NCBI GenBank assembly: GCA_963726755.1
Contig: CAVSDB010000002.1
Location: 294,673 to 358,672 of the forward strand
DNA length: 64,000 bases
From: DATKIY01 sp963726755
Lineage (GTDB): Bacteria; Actinomycetota; Actinomycetes; JAHEKZ01
Reading direction: 5' to 3'
Position numbers and translations under genes: made by a program. Positions 15,606-24,319 of the stretch are shown here, in pieces (position 1 is the first letter of the stretch; every line of letters starts with the position of its first letter). Under the pieces are notes generated by a model. The model did no database searches and was not told the DNA's origin. It worked only from the letters and a program-made list of their open reading frames with translations.

Positions 15606-16639
15606 AAGGTCTTCTGGAGTTCCTTGACTGGCATCTTTAGTTCGCGCAGCAAGTCGAGATCGGCTTCAGGCTCACGCCCCAACGTCGTCAAGTAGTTACC
15701 GACGATTACCGCGTTGATACCACCCAACAGTCCGTCGCGTGTTCCCAAATCGCCCAATGTGAGTTCGCGACCACCCGCATAGCGCAGCACGGTGCGTGGC
15801 ATCGCCAGTCGGAAAGCCGCGATCGCGCGCAATGCGTCACGACCCTCCATCACCGGCAAATGACCAAAGGGGGTTCCTGGCCTTGGGTTGAGGAAGTTCA
15901 GCGGAACCTCGTGCGGGTCCAACTCAGCGAGCTGACTCGCCAACTCCGCGCGCTGCTCGAGGGACTCTCCCATCCCGACTAGACCCCCACAGCACAGTTC
16001 CATCCCAGACGTCTTCACCATTTCGCACGTGGCCCAGCGTTCTTCGTAGGTGTGCGTGGTCACTACGTCACCAAAGTAGGACGCGGCGGCCTCAAGGTTG
16101 TGGTTGTAGCGATGCACTCCCATCGCCTTAAGCCGATCGACCTGTTCTTGAGTCAACATGCCCAACGAGCAGGCGATGTTGATCTCGACTTCGGCGGTAA
16201 TCGCCTCGATCCCCGCCTCGACCTGTTCCATGAGTCGTTCATCTGGTCCTCGAACCGCCGCAACGATGCAGAACTCGGTAGCTCCGGTCTTAGCGGTTTG
16301 CTTGGCAGCCTCAACAAGTTCGGGAATGTTCAACCAAACCGACCGAACCGGTGATGTGAACTGGCCAGACTGCGAGCAGAAGTGACAGTCCTCGGGGCAA
16401 CCACCAGTTTTGAGTGAGATGATCCCCTCGACCTCGACGTCTTCGCCGCACCACTTCACCCGGACTTGGTGCGCGAGGTCCAGCAGTTCTTCCAGACTCT
16501 CATCCGGCAGACTCAGCACCTCGACCAGTTGCGACTGATCAAGTCCTACGCCCTGTTCCAAGACCTGACGGCGGGCTTGATCGATGATGCTTCTCACTAC
16601 GTGCTCCCCCATCGCGGCAACGGACACAAGGCCCGACAT
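15602..16639 (-). CDS. bioB: Biotin synthase
   Basis: Radical SAM enzyme inserting sulfur into dethiobiotin. The CxxxCxxC 4Fe-4S motif reads GGCPEDCHFCSQS, and further conserved parts are IVAAVRGP, INIACSLGMLT, HRYNHNLEAA, GLVGMGESLEQR, FLNPRPGTPF and GGRELTLGDLG. It has 345 residues from the ATG at 16639; MGEH at 16612 is an alternative start nearer to the usual N-terminus. It is the first gene of the leftward operon bioB-bsaP-bioA-bioF-bioD-P450. I saw no clear BioQ or BirA operator upstream. Confidence 0.96.
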   Translation of the reverse strand: MSGLVSVAAMGEHVVRSIIDQARRQVLEQGVGLDQSQLVEVLSLPDESLEELLDLAHQVRVKWCGEDVEVEGIISLKTGGCPEDCHFCSQSGQFTSPVRSVWLNIPELVEAAKQTAKTGATEFCIVAAVRGPDERLMEQVEAGIEAITAEVEINIACSLGMLTQEQVDRLKAMGVHRYNHNLEAAASYFGDVVTTHTYEERWATCEMVKTSGMELCCGGLVGMGESLEQRAELASQLAELDPHEVPLNFLNPRPGTPFGHLPVMEGRDALRAIAAFRLAMPRTVLRYAGGRELTLGDLGTRDGLLGGINAVIVGNYLTTLGREPEADLDLLRELKMPVKELQKTL

Positions 16640-16705
16640 TACTCCGCAACGATCATCAGATGTTGCGCCCCCGCTGCATCACAGCCGACCAGTCCAAATC
16701 AGGAT

Positions 16706-16711
16706 TACACT
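16706..16711 (+). promoter_or_regulatory. -10 box of leaderless promoter for the SnoaL-like gene
   Basis: TACACT followed by exactly six bases and the ATG at 16718. Confidence 0.6.
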
Positions 16712-16717
16712 CGACGA

Positions 16718-17086
16718 ATGGTCGCTTCTATGGGCGAGCGCTTTGCGCGGGCCATTGCCAGCAAAGACGCCGAGCAATTGGCTGAACTCTTCTCACCCGA
16801 AATCGACTTTCGGGGGTTGACGCCGGGCCGGGTTTGGGAGTCCTCATCATCGACCGCGTTAGCGCAGGTGATTCTTGGTCAATGGTTCGAGGACAACGAC
16901 GAGATTGAGGCGATCGAGCGACTCGAGACGTCATCGATCGTCGACACCGAACGCGTCGGATACCGGTTTGCGATCAAGAACCCCGACGGTCGATTTCTGG
17001 TTGAGCAGCAGGCATATCTACGGACTACCGAAGACCAGATCGACTACCTGCGGATACTCTGCTCGGGATACCGACCCGTCGAATGA
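16718..17086 (+). CDS. SnoaL/NTF2-like protein
   Basis: 122-residue cone-fold protein: N-terminal helices RFARAIASKDAEQLAELFSPEIDFRGLTPGR, then strands with VDTERVGYRFAIKNPDGRFLVEQQAYLRTTEDQIDYLRILCSGYRP. This is the typical layout of SnoaL-like proteins, which range from isomerases to ligand-binding proteins; no function can be assigned. The ATG at 16718 is preferred over the longer open frame because of the six-base spacing from a TACACT box. It is divergent from bioB and is followed after 39 bases by the aldolase. Confidence 0.8.
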   Translation: MVASMGERFARAIASKDAEQLAELFSPEIDFRGLTPGRVWESSSSTALAQVILGQWFEDNDEIEAIERLETSSIVDTERVGYRFAIKNPDGRFLVEQQAYLRTTEDQIDYLRILCSGYRPVE

Positions 17087-17125
17087 ATGCCGCCCGGCAA
17101 TTACCACCGCATGGAAGGGACCACC

Positions 17126-18014
17126 GTGAGGGATGAACAGCTTCAGAAGGTGAAGTCTGGGCGTGGATTTATCGCGGCCCTGGACCAAAGCGGTGGAAGT
17201 ACCGCCAAAGCACTCAAACTTTACGGACAAGATGAGTCCGCATACTCCAAGCGAGCAAGAGATGTTCGATTGCATCCACCAGATGCGCAGTCGGATCATC
17301 ACCAGCCCAGCCTTCAACGGCGATCGCATCGTCGGCGCGATTCTGTTCGAGATGACGATGGATCGTGAGATCGACGGAGTCGGAACTGCCGAGTTCTTGT
17401 GGCAGAAGAAGAACGTGGTCCCCTTCTTAAAGGTCGACAAGGGCTTGGCGGACGAAGCAGACGGCGCACAGTTGATGAAGCCGATGCCAGAGCTCGACGC
17501 ACTACTCGAGCGGGCTATTGCTCACGGCGTATTCGGCACCAAGATGCGTTCGGTGATCAAGTTGGCTGACCCCAAGGGCGTCGACGCCATTGTCAATCAA
17601 CAATTTGAGGTTGGCCGACAGATTCTGCAAGCAGGTCTGGTACCAATCATCGAACCCGAAGTCGATATTCACAGCCCGCAGAAGTCAGCCGCCGAAGACT
17701 TGCTCAAGGCTGGCATCGTCGACGGACTCAACAACCTCAACGGCGACCAACACGTCATGCTCAAGTTGACCCTGCCCGATCAGGACGGCTTTTACTCAGA
17801 CCTAGTCGCACACCCCCGAGTGCTGCGCGTTGTCGCACTCTCCGGCGGCTACAGCCGTGACGAGGCGAACGAGAAATTTGCTCGCAACCCCGGGGTCATC
17901 GCTAGCTTCTCGCGAGCCTTGACCGAAGGGTTGTCAGCTCAACAGACCGACGCTGAGTTCAACTCAACGCTTGACGCGTCGATCGCGAGCATTGACGCCG
18001 CCTCAAACACCTAA
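17126..18014 (+). CDS. fda: Fructose-bisphosphate aldolase class I, single-base frameshift
   Basis: Glycolytic/gluconeogenic aldolase of the bacterial class I (Staphylococcus Fda) type, about 296 residues after correction. The N-terminus GRGFIAALDQSGGSTAKALKLYG is read from the GTG at 17126, which follows a GGAAGGGA ribosome-binding site. From about 17250 the rest continues in another frame: EQEMFDCIHQMRSRI, ILFEMTMDREIDG, VPFLKVDKGL, LVPIIEPEVDI, MLKLTLPDQ and SGGYSRDEAN. One surplus A at 17249-17250 explains the break, and correcting it gives YSSEQEMF, as expected for the family. All catalytic segments, including the Schiff-base lysine in MLKLT, are present. Confidence 0.9.
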
Positions 18015-18040
18015 ATCCGTCGCCACCCCGTTGTTGGGCC

Positions 18041-19048
18041 GTGGAGGACTCAAAGGTTGACGCGACCGGTACTGCCGCGCCTCTGACAACGTTGGGAGAC
18101 CTCATGGGTGCCGCAAGGCCTCCACCTACCCCAGGTGAGCTCATCGACCCGCCGCCCAAAGAAACGCCGAGCTTTGTCGAGAAACTCGATGACCGTGAAG
18201 ACGCTGCGGGTACCGCGGTCGGCGTCGGCTATCGTGCATTGTCGCGCTACTCGTACGCGCAGGCTGGACTGTTAGCCGCCGGCACGACGTACTTCCTGTT
18301 CCTTGCCATGTTTTCGATCGTCGCCTTCGCCTACGGGGTCATGGCAATCTTCGGCGCCGACCAACTGACGCAGCATCTGACGGATGCATTGTCGAACGCG
18401 TTTCCCGGTCTCGTTGGCGACCGAGGCATCGATCCTGAGAAGTTGCAGCAGGTAGGACGTTCCGTATCGGTCATTGGATTGGTTGCGCTGTTGTGGTCGG
18501 GCGGTGGCGCGATGGCCGCAGCCAGCGGCTCCTTCCATCAGATCTTTGGTGCGCCACCTGATCCGAGGAGCTTCCCCAAAGCGCGGGCACGGTTACTCGG
18601 CTGGATGCTCATCCTGCTACCGCTTGTCGCGGCTTCCTACGCAGCCAGCAGCATCGTTGTGAACTACGCCGACGACGTCCTCGACGCCATGGGCCTATCT
18701 GGCGGCTTTGCCCGCAGTCTCCTTACGCTGCTGGGGATCTTGGTGTCCCTCGCCATCGACTTCCTGATCGTGTACCTGCTTCTCGGCCACCTGGGAGGCA
18801 TTCGCCCACCCGCGCATGCGCGGCGGATCGGTGCGCTGGTTGGAGCAGTCGTGATAGGCAGCTTGAAGTTTCTGATGGCCTGGATCATCGGGTTGTCCGC
18901 CAACAAGCCCGAATACGGAACCCTCGGCGTCCCCATTGCCATCCTGCTGGTTCTGTACCTGCAGTGCATGGCCGTCTACGGGTCGGCTGCACTGACCGCT
19001 GGCATCGCCGTAAAGGACGTCCCACTGGGGGATCTCACTCCCGGCTAG
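18041..19048 (+). CDS. YihY/BrkB family inner-membrane protein
   Basis: Membrane protein of 335 residues: a soluble proline-rich N-terminus of about 75 residues, then five or six membrane segments containing QAGLLAAGTTYFLFLAMFSIVAFAYG, the SVIGLVALLWSGGGAMAAASGSF block, SYAASSIVVNYADD and GTLGVPIAILLVLYLQCMAVYGSA, all typical of YihY (once misnamed ribonuclease BN). Function is unknown in the family. GTG start at 18041. The end overlaps the convergent FAD oxidoreductase gene. Confidence 0.9.
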   Translation: MEDSKVDATGTAAPLTTLGDLMGAARPPPTPGELIDPPPKETPSFVEKLDDREDAAGTAVGVGYRALSRYSYAQAGLLAAGTTYFLFLAMFSIVAFAYGVMAIFGADQLTQHLTDALSNAFPGLVGDRGIDPEKLQQVGRSVSVIGLVALLWSGGGAMAAASGSFHQIFGAPPDPRSFPKARARLLGWMLILLPLVAASYAASSIVVNYADDVLDAMGLSGGFARSLLTLLGILVSLAIDFLIVYLLLGHLGGIRPPAHARRIGALVGAVVIGSLKFLMAWIIGLSANKPEYGTLGVPIAILLVLYLQCMAVYGSAALTAGIAVKDVPLGDLTPG

Positions 19049-20114
19049 CCGACAAGTCAGCGGCGCCTTGAACAGTGAAGTGAAACCATTCCAGCATCTT
19101 CCGGTCGCGTTCGCGTCGATATCTCGATTGCCAGTCATCCGCCCCCGCTTCCGCCATGAACGCGTCGACCAACAACTCGGCAGAGATCGCCGCGTTGTCG
19201 ATGCCGAGACCGGTCCAAGGGTCCTGATGAATCCCTGAATCTCCAACCAGCGCCCACCCTGGCCCGGCTGCTTCTCGGATGTAGTCGGGCTGCGGTCCGG
19301 AACCGAGGAGGCGACCCTCTCGACTGCAACTGTCGTACCGCGGCCACACCCCGCGATGCCGACGCAACAAAGCATCGAACTGTGTTGCAGCGTCATGTCG
19401 GAAGCGGTCGTACTCCTGCAGATTGATGCTCAATGCGACACAGGTGAGGTCTGCGTCGCTTGGAAACACGTAGGCGAGTTCGTCGCCTAGCCCAGAGAAC
19501 TCTGGGCCGTCGGGCACCGCGCTGCGCGGTCCCGGCATGCCTCGCACATAACGGTAATAGAGTGCTCTCGCCCCGTCACTGCGTTCAATATCGACGGCTC
19601 CTACTTGGGCTGCCACCAGAGATCTCAAGCCGTCGGCGCCGACCACAAGTCGCGCCTGCACGTTCCGACCGTCAGCCAAGTGGACTCCCACGGCGCTGCG
19701 GCTGTCGTCAAACATGACCGCATCAACCCGCGTCGATGTGAGGACTTCGGCGCCGCATTTGCGCGCACCGTTCAGCAGCACGGCATCGAGTGGCTCGCGC
19801 CGAATCGACATGCAATAGCCAACGTTCCCTGGATCTTGAGGTGCCCCGACGGCACAGCTGGTGCCACCGCCCGCGTAGTTGTACTCGCACGTGAGTCTTG
19901 GCGCACCAAGTCGCTCGACTTCGGACAGCAGCCCAGCGCGGTCTACGACGTCCAGGAACCCTTCGCCTCGAAAGAAGTGCGTAGACAAAGTTGTGCTCGG
20001 AAACGTGGCTCGGTCGATGAGCATGACGCGCAGCCCTCGCTGGGCGAACATTCGCGCCGTAAGCGCCCCGCCTATTCGAGCGCCTACGACTACGACGTCA
20101 TACCTCTCACTCAC
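19035..20114 (-). CDS. FAD-dependent monooxygenase / geranylgeranyl-reductase-like oxidoreductase
   Basis: Flavoprotein of 359 residues. The N-terminal Rossmann motif VVVGARIGGALTARMFAQRG, an RREPLDAVLL segment, VVGADGLRSLVA and the FAD-binding GD box ALVGDSGIHQDPWTGLGIDNA define the PHBH/geranylgeranyl reductase superfamily. The substrate cannot be told: members hydroxylate aromatics or reduce isoprenoid chains. A small one-helix protein gene overlaps its start, so the two are probably co-translated. The C-terminus overlaps yihY by 14 bases. Confidence 0.85.
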   Translation of the reverse strand: MSERYDVVVVGARIGGALTARMFAQRGLRVMLIDRATFPSTTLSTHFFRGEGFLDVVDRAGLLSEVERLGAPRLTCEYNYAGGGTSCAVGAPQDPGNVGYCMSIRREPLDAVLLNGARKCGAEVLTSTRVDAVMFDDSRSAVGVHLADGRNVQARLVVGADGLRSLVAAQVGAVDIERSDGARALYYRYVRGMPGPRSAVPDGPEFSGLGDELAYVFPSDADLTCVALSINLQEYDRFRHDAATQFDALLRRHRGVWPRYDSCSREGRLLGSGPQPDYIREAAGPGWALVGDSGIHQDPWTGLGIDNAAISAELLVDAFMAEAGADDWQSRYRRERDRKMLEWFHFTVQGAADLSASRE

Positions 20115-20310
20115 ACTGCGAGTGGTCGTCGCTAGTCATGGACTTCCGGAGCTGCAGCAGGTTCTGCATCGGGTCTTGGGCCCAACGAATTTGCAATACC
20201 TTCATCGTCAGCCATGCAGTGGCGGCGCCGAGAACGGCCGCCGGTAAGGCGTCCTGCCCGTTGGTACCAACGAGCAGCGAGCTGAATATCAGATTTGTCG
20301 CTGCTGTCAT
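20107..20310 (-). CDS. Small single-pass membrane protein, hypothetical
   Basis: 67-residue open frame with one hydrophobic segment (ALPAAVLGAATAWLTMKVLQI, about residues 22-42) followed by a polar tail. Its last codons overlap the start of the FAD oxidoreductase gene by 8 bases, which suggests translational coupling. No family recognised. Confidence 0.5.
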   Translation of the reverse strand: MTAATNLIFSSLLVGTNGQDALPAAVLGAATAWLTMKVLQIRWAQDPMQNLLQLRKSMTSDDHSQCE

Positions 20311-20443
20311 GCCGGTGGCAGGTCACGTGAGGGCTCCGCCGGAAGTTGCCACTGGCCGACCGTACTGAACCACGTCAGTTTTCGACAGAGCCCACGCAGA
20401 GAAACTGACTCCCAAGCGTCTTCACTGTCCCCATGACCGATGC

Positions 20444-20927
20444 TCAGACCGCCGAAGTAGGCAGGTCGAGGTCGAGCCAGATGCGATCGCGCAGTGCGAC
20501 GCCATCGATGTCGATCGGTACGGGGTATCCGGTCGCGGGCGTAAATGCGTCCCGCTCAATCGACTCGAAGCGGAAACCCATCCGTTGGTAGAAACGCAAG
20601 TTGCCGACATCGGCGGTTGCGGTTGAAAGCACTATGCGCGCGAAGCCCTCATCGGCACACCGCGCAATCGCAGCCGCAACCAAGGCACGCCCGATACCGG
20701 CTCCCCGATGCTCCGGATCCACTGCGAGGCTCTTGATTTCGATCACCATGGGATCGTCGGTAGCCAACGAGTTGCAGATGACCAATGACGTCGACGTCGA
20801 TCCGAGCGACCAAGACGCGGCCGAGTTCGATGTACGCGTCCAACTGAACGGCCGAGTCTTCAGCTTCCTCGAAAAGCGGACGCAACGCAGCACGCGATTG
20901 CGTGTACCAGTCGATGTCTACGGTCAC
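20444..20927 (-). CDS. GNAT family N-acetyltransferase, frameshifted
   Basis: Acetyl-CoA dependent acetyltransferase of about 160 residues. The first part is VDIDWYTQSRAALRPLFEEAEDS from the GTG at 20927 up to VIGHLQLV. It continues in another frame as ATDDPMVIEIKSLAVDPEHRGAGIGRALVAAAIARC, which contains the acetyl-CoA pyrophosphate loop (RGAGIGRAL), then NLRFYQRMGFRFESIERDAF. One surplus base at 20764-20765 explains the break. The order and spacing of GNAT motifs are normal after correction. It follows the large hydrolase gene by 28 bases and may be the last gene of that operon. Confidence 0.85.
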
Positions 20928-20955
20928 ACGACCATCGTCTCGCGGTCGACATGGT

Positions 20956-22329
20956 TCAGGCAACGACCTGTGCTGCCTTCAGAACGACCCAGGTCAGTTC
21001 TGGATGAACGATGTCGCTGTGGGCACCGCTTGGCGGCGGACCGTTGCGTACGACTTCCGAGCAGTCGATGTTGAGCGCCTTGCCCTTGGCCATCCGGTAC
21101 GTCGCTCCGGCTCCTGCGGGTTGCAACACGTCGCGTGGGGCATCGACGCTTTGTGCCCCGTCGTGGCCCATCCCGCCCCAGCGGTAGAGGGCATCGGCCG
21201 CCGCTGCCGAGTCCTGTCCTGAGGCCAGCGAGGCAATCGGATAGAACTTGCCGACTGCGTCGTCAAACGTCGAGAAGCACACCGTTAACGGACCGTCTAT
21301 GCGTGACAGTTTCCCCTTGAGCAAGCCTCCCCTAGACGCATCGAAAGGTAACTTCTCAGCGAACGCAAAGTGTGAGAATGCACCTTGCAACAGCGTCACT
21401 GACTTGACTGGCGATGGGTCAGCGGCGGGCAGTCCTGCCAGCGAATAGGACACCACGCGCGCTCCGAAACTGTGTCCGACCAGGTTCACCCTTACGTCGG
21501 GTTCGGCGTCGTGCAGCCGCCCGATAAACGGACCGAGCCCCTTCTCCCCGATCACTCCTGCGCGGTTCTTCATCTGCCAATACGTCAGTTGACGCATCGC
21601 TTCCTTGGCGCCGTTCCAGACTCCGCTCACCGCGTCCAGCAAGCCTGCCTCGCCACCGCCGCCGTCTTCGTCGAACGTGACGCCGGACGAGCGAAGTTCG
21701 GCCGCGAATCGACCGAATAGTTGGTCTGGCTCGTCCTCCAACATCGCCGGCTTTGCGCTTTCCTCTGCCGATCCGGACGCACCACTGGCGGTTTTGTCGG
21801 CGAACGCCCGCATCTGTGTCATGAACTCCTGGGCACCCGCGGCAGTCGGTGGCTCAACCAGGAGCTCGGCCATCTTGTCCAACGATGATGAGGCTTGCGG
21901 GAACGTCGCCTTCAAACCCTTCAAGGTCTCGGCGTCAATCGCTGGTGGCCCAGCAGCCACCGTCGGTCTACGAGTAGCCGCCGCCGCTCCACCTCCGTCT
22001 GCTGGTGCAGCTGCAGCCGGCGTCGGCTTGAAGTCGGGAATGGGTTCATCTGACCACCGCAACGAGGGCCAGAAGACGCCAACGAAGCCGACCTTCACTG
22101 GTCGATCCTTGGTCGCCTGTTTCAGTTGCGGCTGCAGTTGGCTGAACCAACCGTTGTACAACTGCCGCGCGACATCTGGACTGTTGTTCCAGCCGTGCGA
22201 GAAGACGAACAGGTCGGTGATGCCCTTCTCGCCGATCTCCTTGATGAACACATCGGCTTCACCGTCAGGGTCGCCGTCGGAGTCGAAGCGAACCTCCCAG
22301 AAGGGCAGCCCAGCAATCGTGTCGGTCAT
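20956..22329 (-). CDS. Large alpha/beta-hydrolase-like protein (GHSFG)
   Basis: 457-residue protein with no signal peptide. An N-terminal DLFVFSHGWNNSPDVARQLY strand-loop is followed by an Ala/Pro/Gly-rich low-complexity insert (about residues 105-135). Next come a helical region, the nucleophile elbow VNLVGHSFGARVVSYSLAG near residue 290, and a candidate catalytic histidine in the final SGAHSDIVHPELTWVVL. This is the pattern of lipase or serine-esterase families used on lipids or cell-surface substrates; none is firmly recognised. It starts 21 bases after the winged-helix/subtilisin gene and is almost certainly in one operon with it. Confidence 0.72.
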   Translation of the reverse strand: MTDTIAGLPFWEVRFDSDGDPDGEADVFIKEIGEKGITDLFVFSHGWNNSPDVARQLYNGWFSQLQPQLKQATKDRPVKVGFVGVFWPSLRWSDEPIPDFKPTPAAAAPADGGGAAAATRRPTVAAGPPAIDAETLKGLKATFPQASSSLDKMAELLVEPPTAAGAQEFMTQMRAFADKTASGASGSAEESAKPAMLEDEPDQLFGRFAAELRSSGVTFDEDGGGGEAGLLDAVSGVWNGAKEAMRQLTYWQMKNRAGVIGEKGLGPFIGRLHDAEPDVRVNLVGHSFGARVVSYSLAGLPAADPSPVKSVTLLQGAFSHFAFAEKLPFDASRGGLLKGKLSRIDGPLTVCFSTFDDAVGKFYPIASLASGQDSAAAADALYRWGGMGHDGAQSVDAPRDVLQPAGAGATYRMAKGKALNIDCSEVVRNGPPPSGAHSDIVHPELTWVVLKAAQVVA

Positions 22330-22350
22330 GGTTCCTCCCAGGTGGGACGG

Positions 22351-24172
22351 TCAGACGGACTGCAAAGCGCGCATGAGGTCGACGAGTCCCGCTCCTTCGA
22401 AGGTGGGATCGCGACCCAATGGCGTGGCCGAGTCCACGAAGATGGTCTTAACGTCTTCGGGTCGACCAATGAATTCACCGCGTACCGATAGGAATGCGGC
22501 GATCACTCCAGACACATGCGGCGCGGCCATGCTGGTACCGCTCTCTGCGACGTAAACGGCCGCGTCCTTCTCCTCGACGGACAAACTGACTGCGGCACGA
22601 AGTGCCCCTGCCCCCGCCGAAGTCACACTCTCCCCAGGGGCCACCAGGTCAGGCTTGCGACGACCGTCGCCGGTCGGTCCCTTGGACGAGAAGTACGAGA
22701 CGCCATAGGCGTGTGGCATGTCACGGTGAGTTGAGCCAACCGTTATCGCGCGCTCAGCGTTCCCTGGGTCGTTGATGGTCATACCGAGTCCGAACTGAGC
22801 GACGGTACTCATGGTCGGATTGACCGTGCCGTAGCCCGAGTTGCCAGCCGCGACAACGACAACAACTCCGCTCCGCACAAGCTTGTCGACCTCGAGGCAC
22901 AGCGGACTACGACCGCACGCGAACCACGTGGGATCGAAGTCGTACCCGACGCTGAGGTTGACGCCGTGGATGCGCAACACGGTGTCGTTGTCGGCGTTTA
23001 CTTCGCGCACGTACGCCAACGCTTGGATCACGCGGCTGACTCGGCTCTCGAGCGGACCGCCTCCGCCGAGCACCTTTAGGCTCACCAACTTGGTCTTGGG
23101 AGCCATCCCCGCCAGGCTGTGCAACGGATCGGCAACCTTGCGCCGTTCGCGCGTTGGCTCGGCAGGGTTGTCGACGTTGTAGCGGTTCTCAGTCACGACG
23201 ACGTCACTGGCGGACCCGTCCCAACCGTCGAGGCCGCCTGCGATGATTCCCGCGACGTGAGTGCCGTGACCGTCATCATCGACGAGCGCTCCAGTGGCGG
23301 TCGGTTCGCCGGTGACTCCGAATGTGCGGTGCAGGCCTTTTACCGATGGGTCGCTCAGCGTGTGATGCGCCGCAAAGTGTGGATGTGACGCGTCGATCCC
23401 TGAGTCAATGACTGCCCACACGATGCCGTCGCCCATCGAGTCGAACGAACGATGGGCAGCGTCGGCCTTAACCGTGCTGACGGTGGCGTCGATCAGTTTG
23501 CGCACCTCGAAGTCTGGCCAGACTCGGTAGATGCTCCGTTCTGGCCAATCGATCGGGCACCGCATCGGCCGCGACTAGTCGCTTGATCTGGTCCATCGAC
23601 AACTTGCCGCGACCGTAGTCATGCGCGAGCAACGAAGGACCGGTGTCACTCACCCGACGCCACAGTTTGTCGAGCCGGCGGAACGCACCACTCGGCCCCT
23701 TGTCATATCGCAGGTTCAACTCGACGATGACCGGCATCTGCTCGTCTTCGAAGTCGACGCCACTACTGGTGCGACCGCAGCCGTTCGAAGCGGAGGGGAG
23801 ATGACGCCGGCGACCGCCATGACTGAAGCCGGTTGCATCGTCGGTTCGAGAGTGCTCGTCACCGTTCGACTCGGGGGTGACAGGCTGGTTCTCCAGCCGA
23901 GTGCGCGCGTCGTCCAGCGCCGCCTTGCCTTCGTCAGACAATCGCAGGCCGCGATGGCGAACCACGAGTCCGTCGTTTTCCAGTTGCTGCAGAGCATGGA
24001 GGACTGCTTGGTGCCAACTTGGTCGCTCGCCGTCATACACCCGGTCAGCGGCGCCGAACCGCTCAGCGAAATGGAGCGCGACCTCCTGGAGTGCAGCGCT
24101 CTCAGACGGCGTCTGACCCGCGTCGCCCAGGGCGACCAACGTGCGATCGAGCCAGAGGCTCTGCTGAGCCAT
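22351..24172 (-). CDS. Winged-helix / S8 subtilisin-like protease, frameshifted
   Basis: Read from the ATG at 24172, which follows a TAGTGT box by six bases. Residues 1-95 look like a winged helix (VLHALQQLENDGLVVRHRGLRLSDEGKAALDD). A polar linker follows, then a propeptide-like part (MPVIVELNLRYDKGPSGAFRRLDKLW, from 23737). After a frameshift near 23550 comes the S8 domain with Asp in VIDSGIDASHPHF, His in DGHGTHVAGIIAGG and Ser in SGTSMAAPHVSGVIAAFLS. There is no secretion signal, so the protease is probably cytoplasmic. There is no stop between the winged-helix and protease parts, but MPVIVEL could also be a separate start for a plain subtilase. The hydrolase gene follows immediately. Confidence 0.75.
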
Positions 24173-24178
24173 ATCAGA

Positions 24179-24184
24179 ACACTA
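24179..24184 (-). promoter_or_regulatory. -10 box of leaderless promoter for the winged-helix/S8 gene
   Basis: TAGTGT on the minus strand, exactly six bases before the ATG at 24172. It supports an independent promoter for the protease-hydrolase pair. Confidence 0.55.
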
Positions 24185-24319
24185 AGCGCGCTTCAGACAA
24201 AGAACAACAAAACGCACATTGCGATCTATATCGGCTAGGCCGAATGGGTGACCGCTTCAGCGTGGGGTGAGCGTGAATTCGTCCAGCCGGGTTGTTCGGA
24301 AGATTGCCCACGCGTCGGG

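Noticed and set aside
17240..17260. Programmed frameshift in the class I aldolase
   Set aside because: No slippery heptamer or downstream structure is evident, and similar one-base breaks occur in many unrelated genes, so a sequence error is more likely.
21605..22555. Open frame of 316 codons on the plus strand
   Set aside because: Antisense to the GHSFG hydrolase; composition is Ser/Pro/Ala-rich with no domain, a shadow of the real gene.
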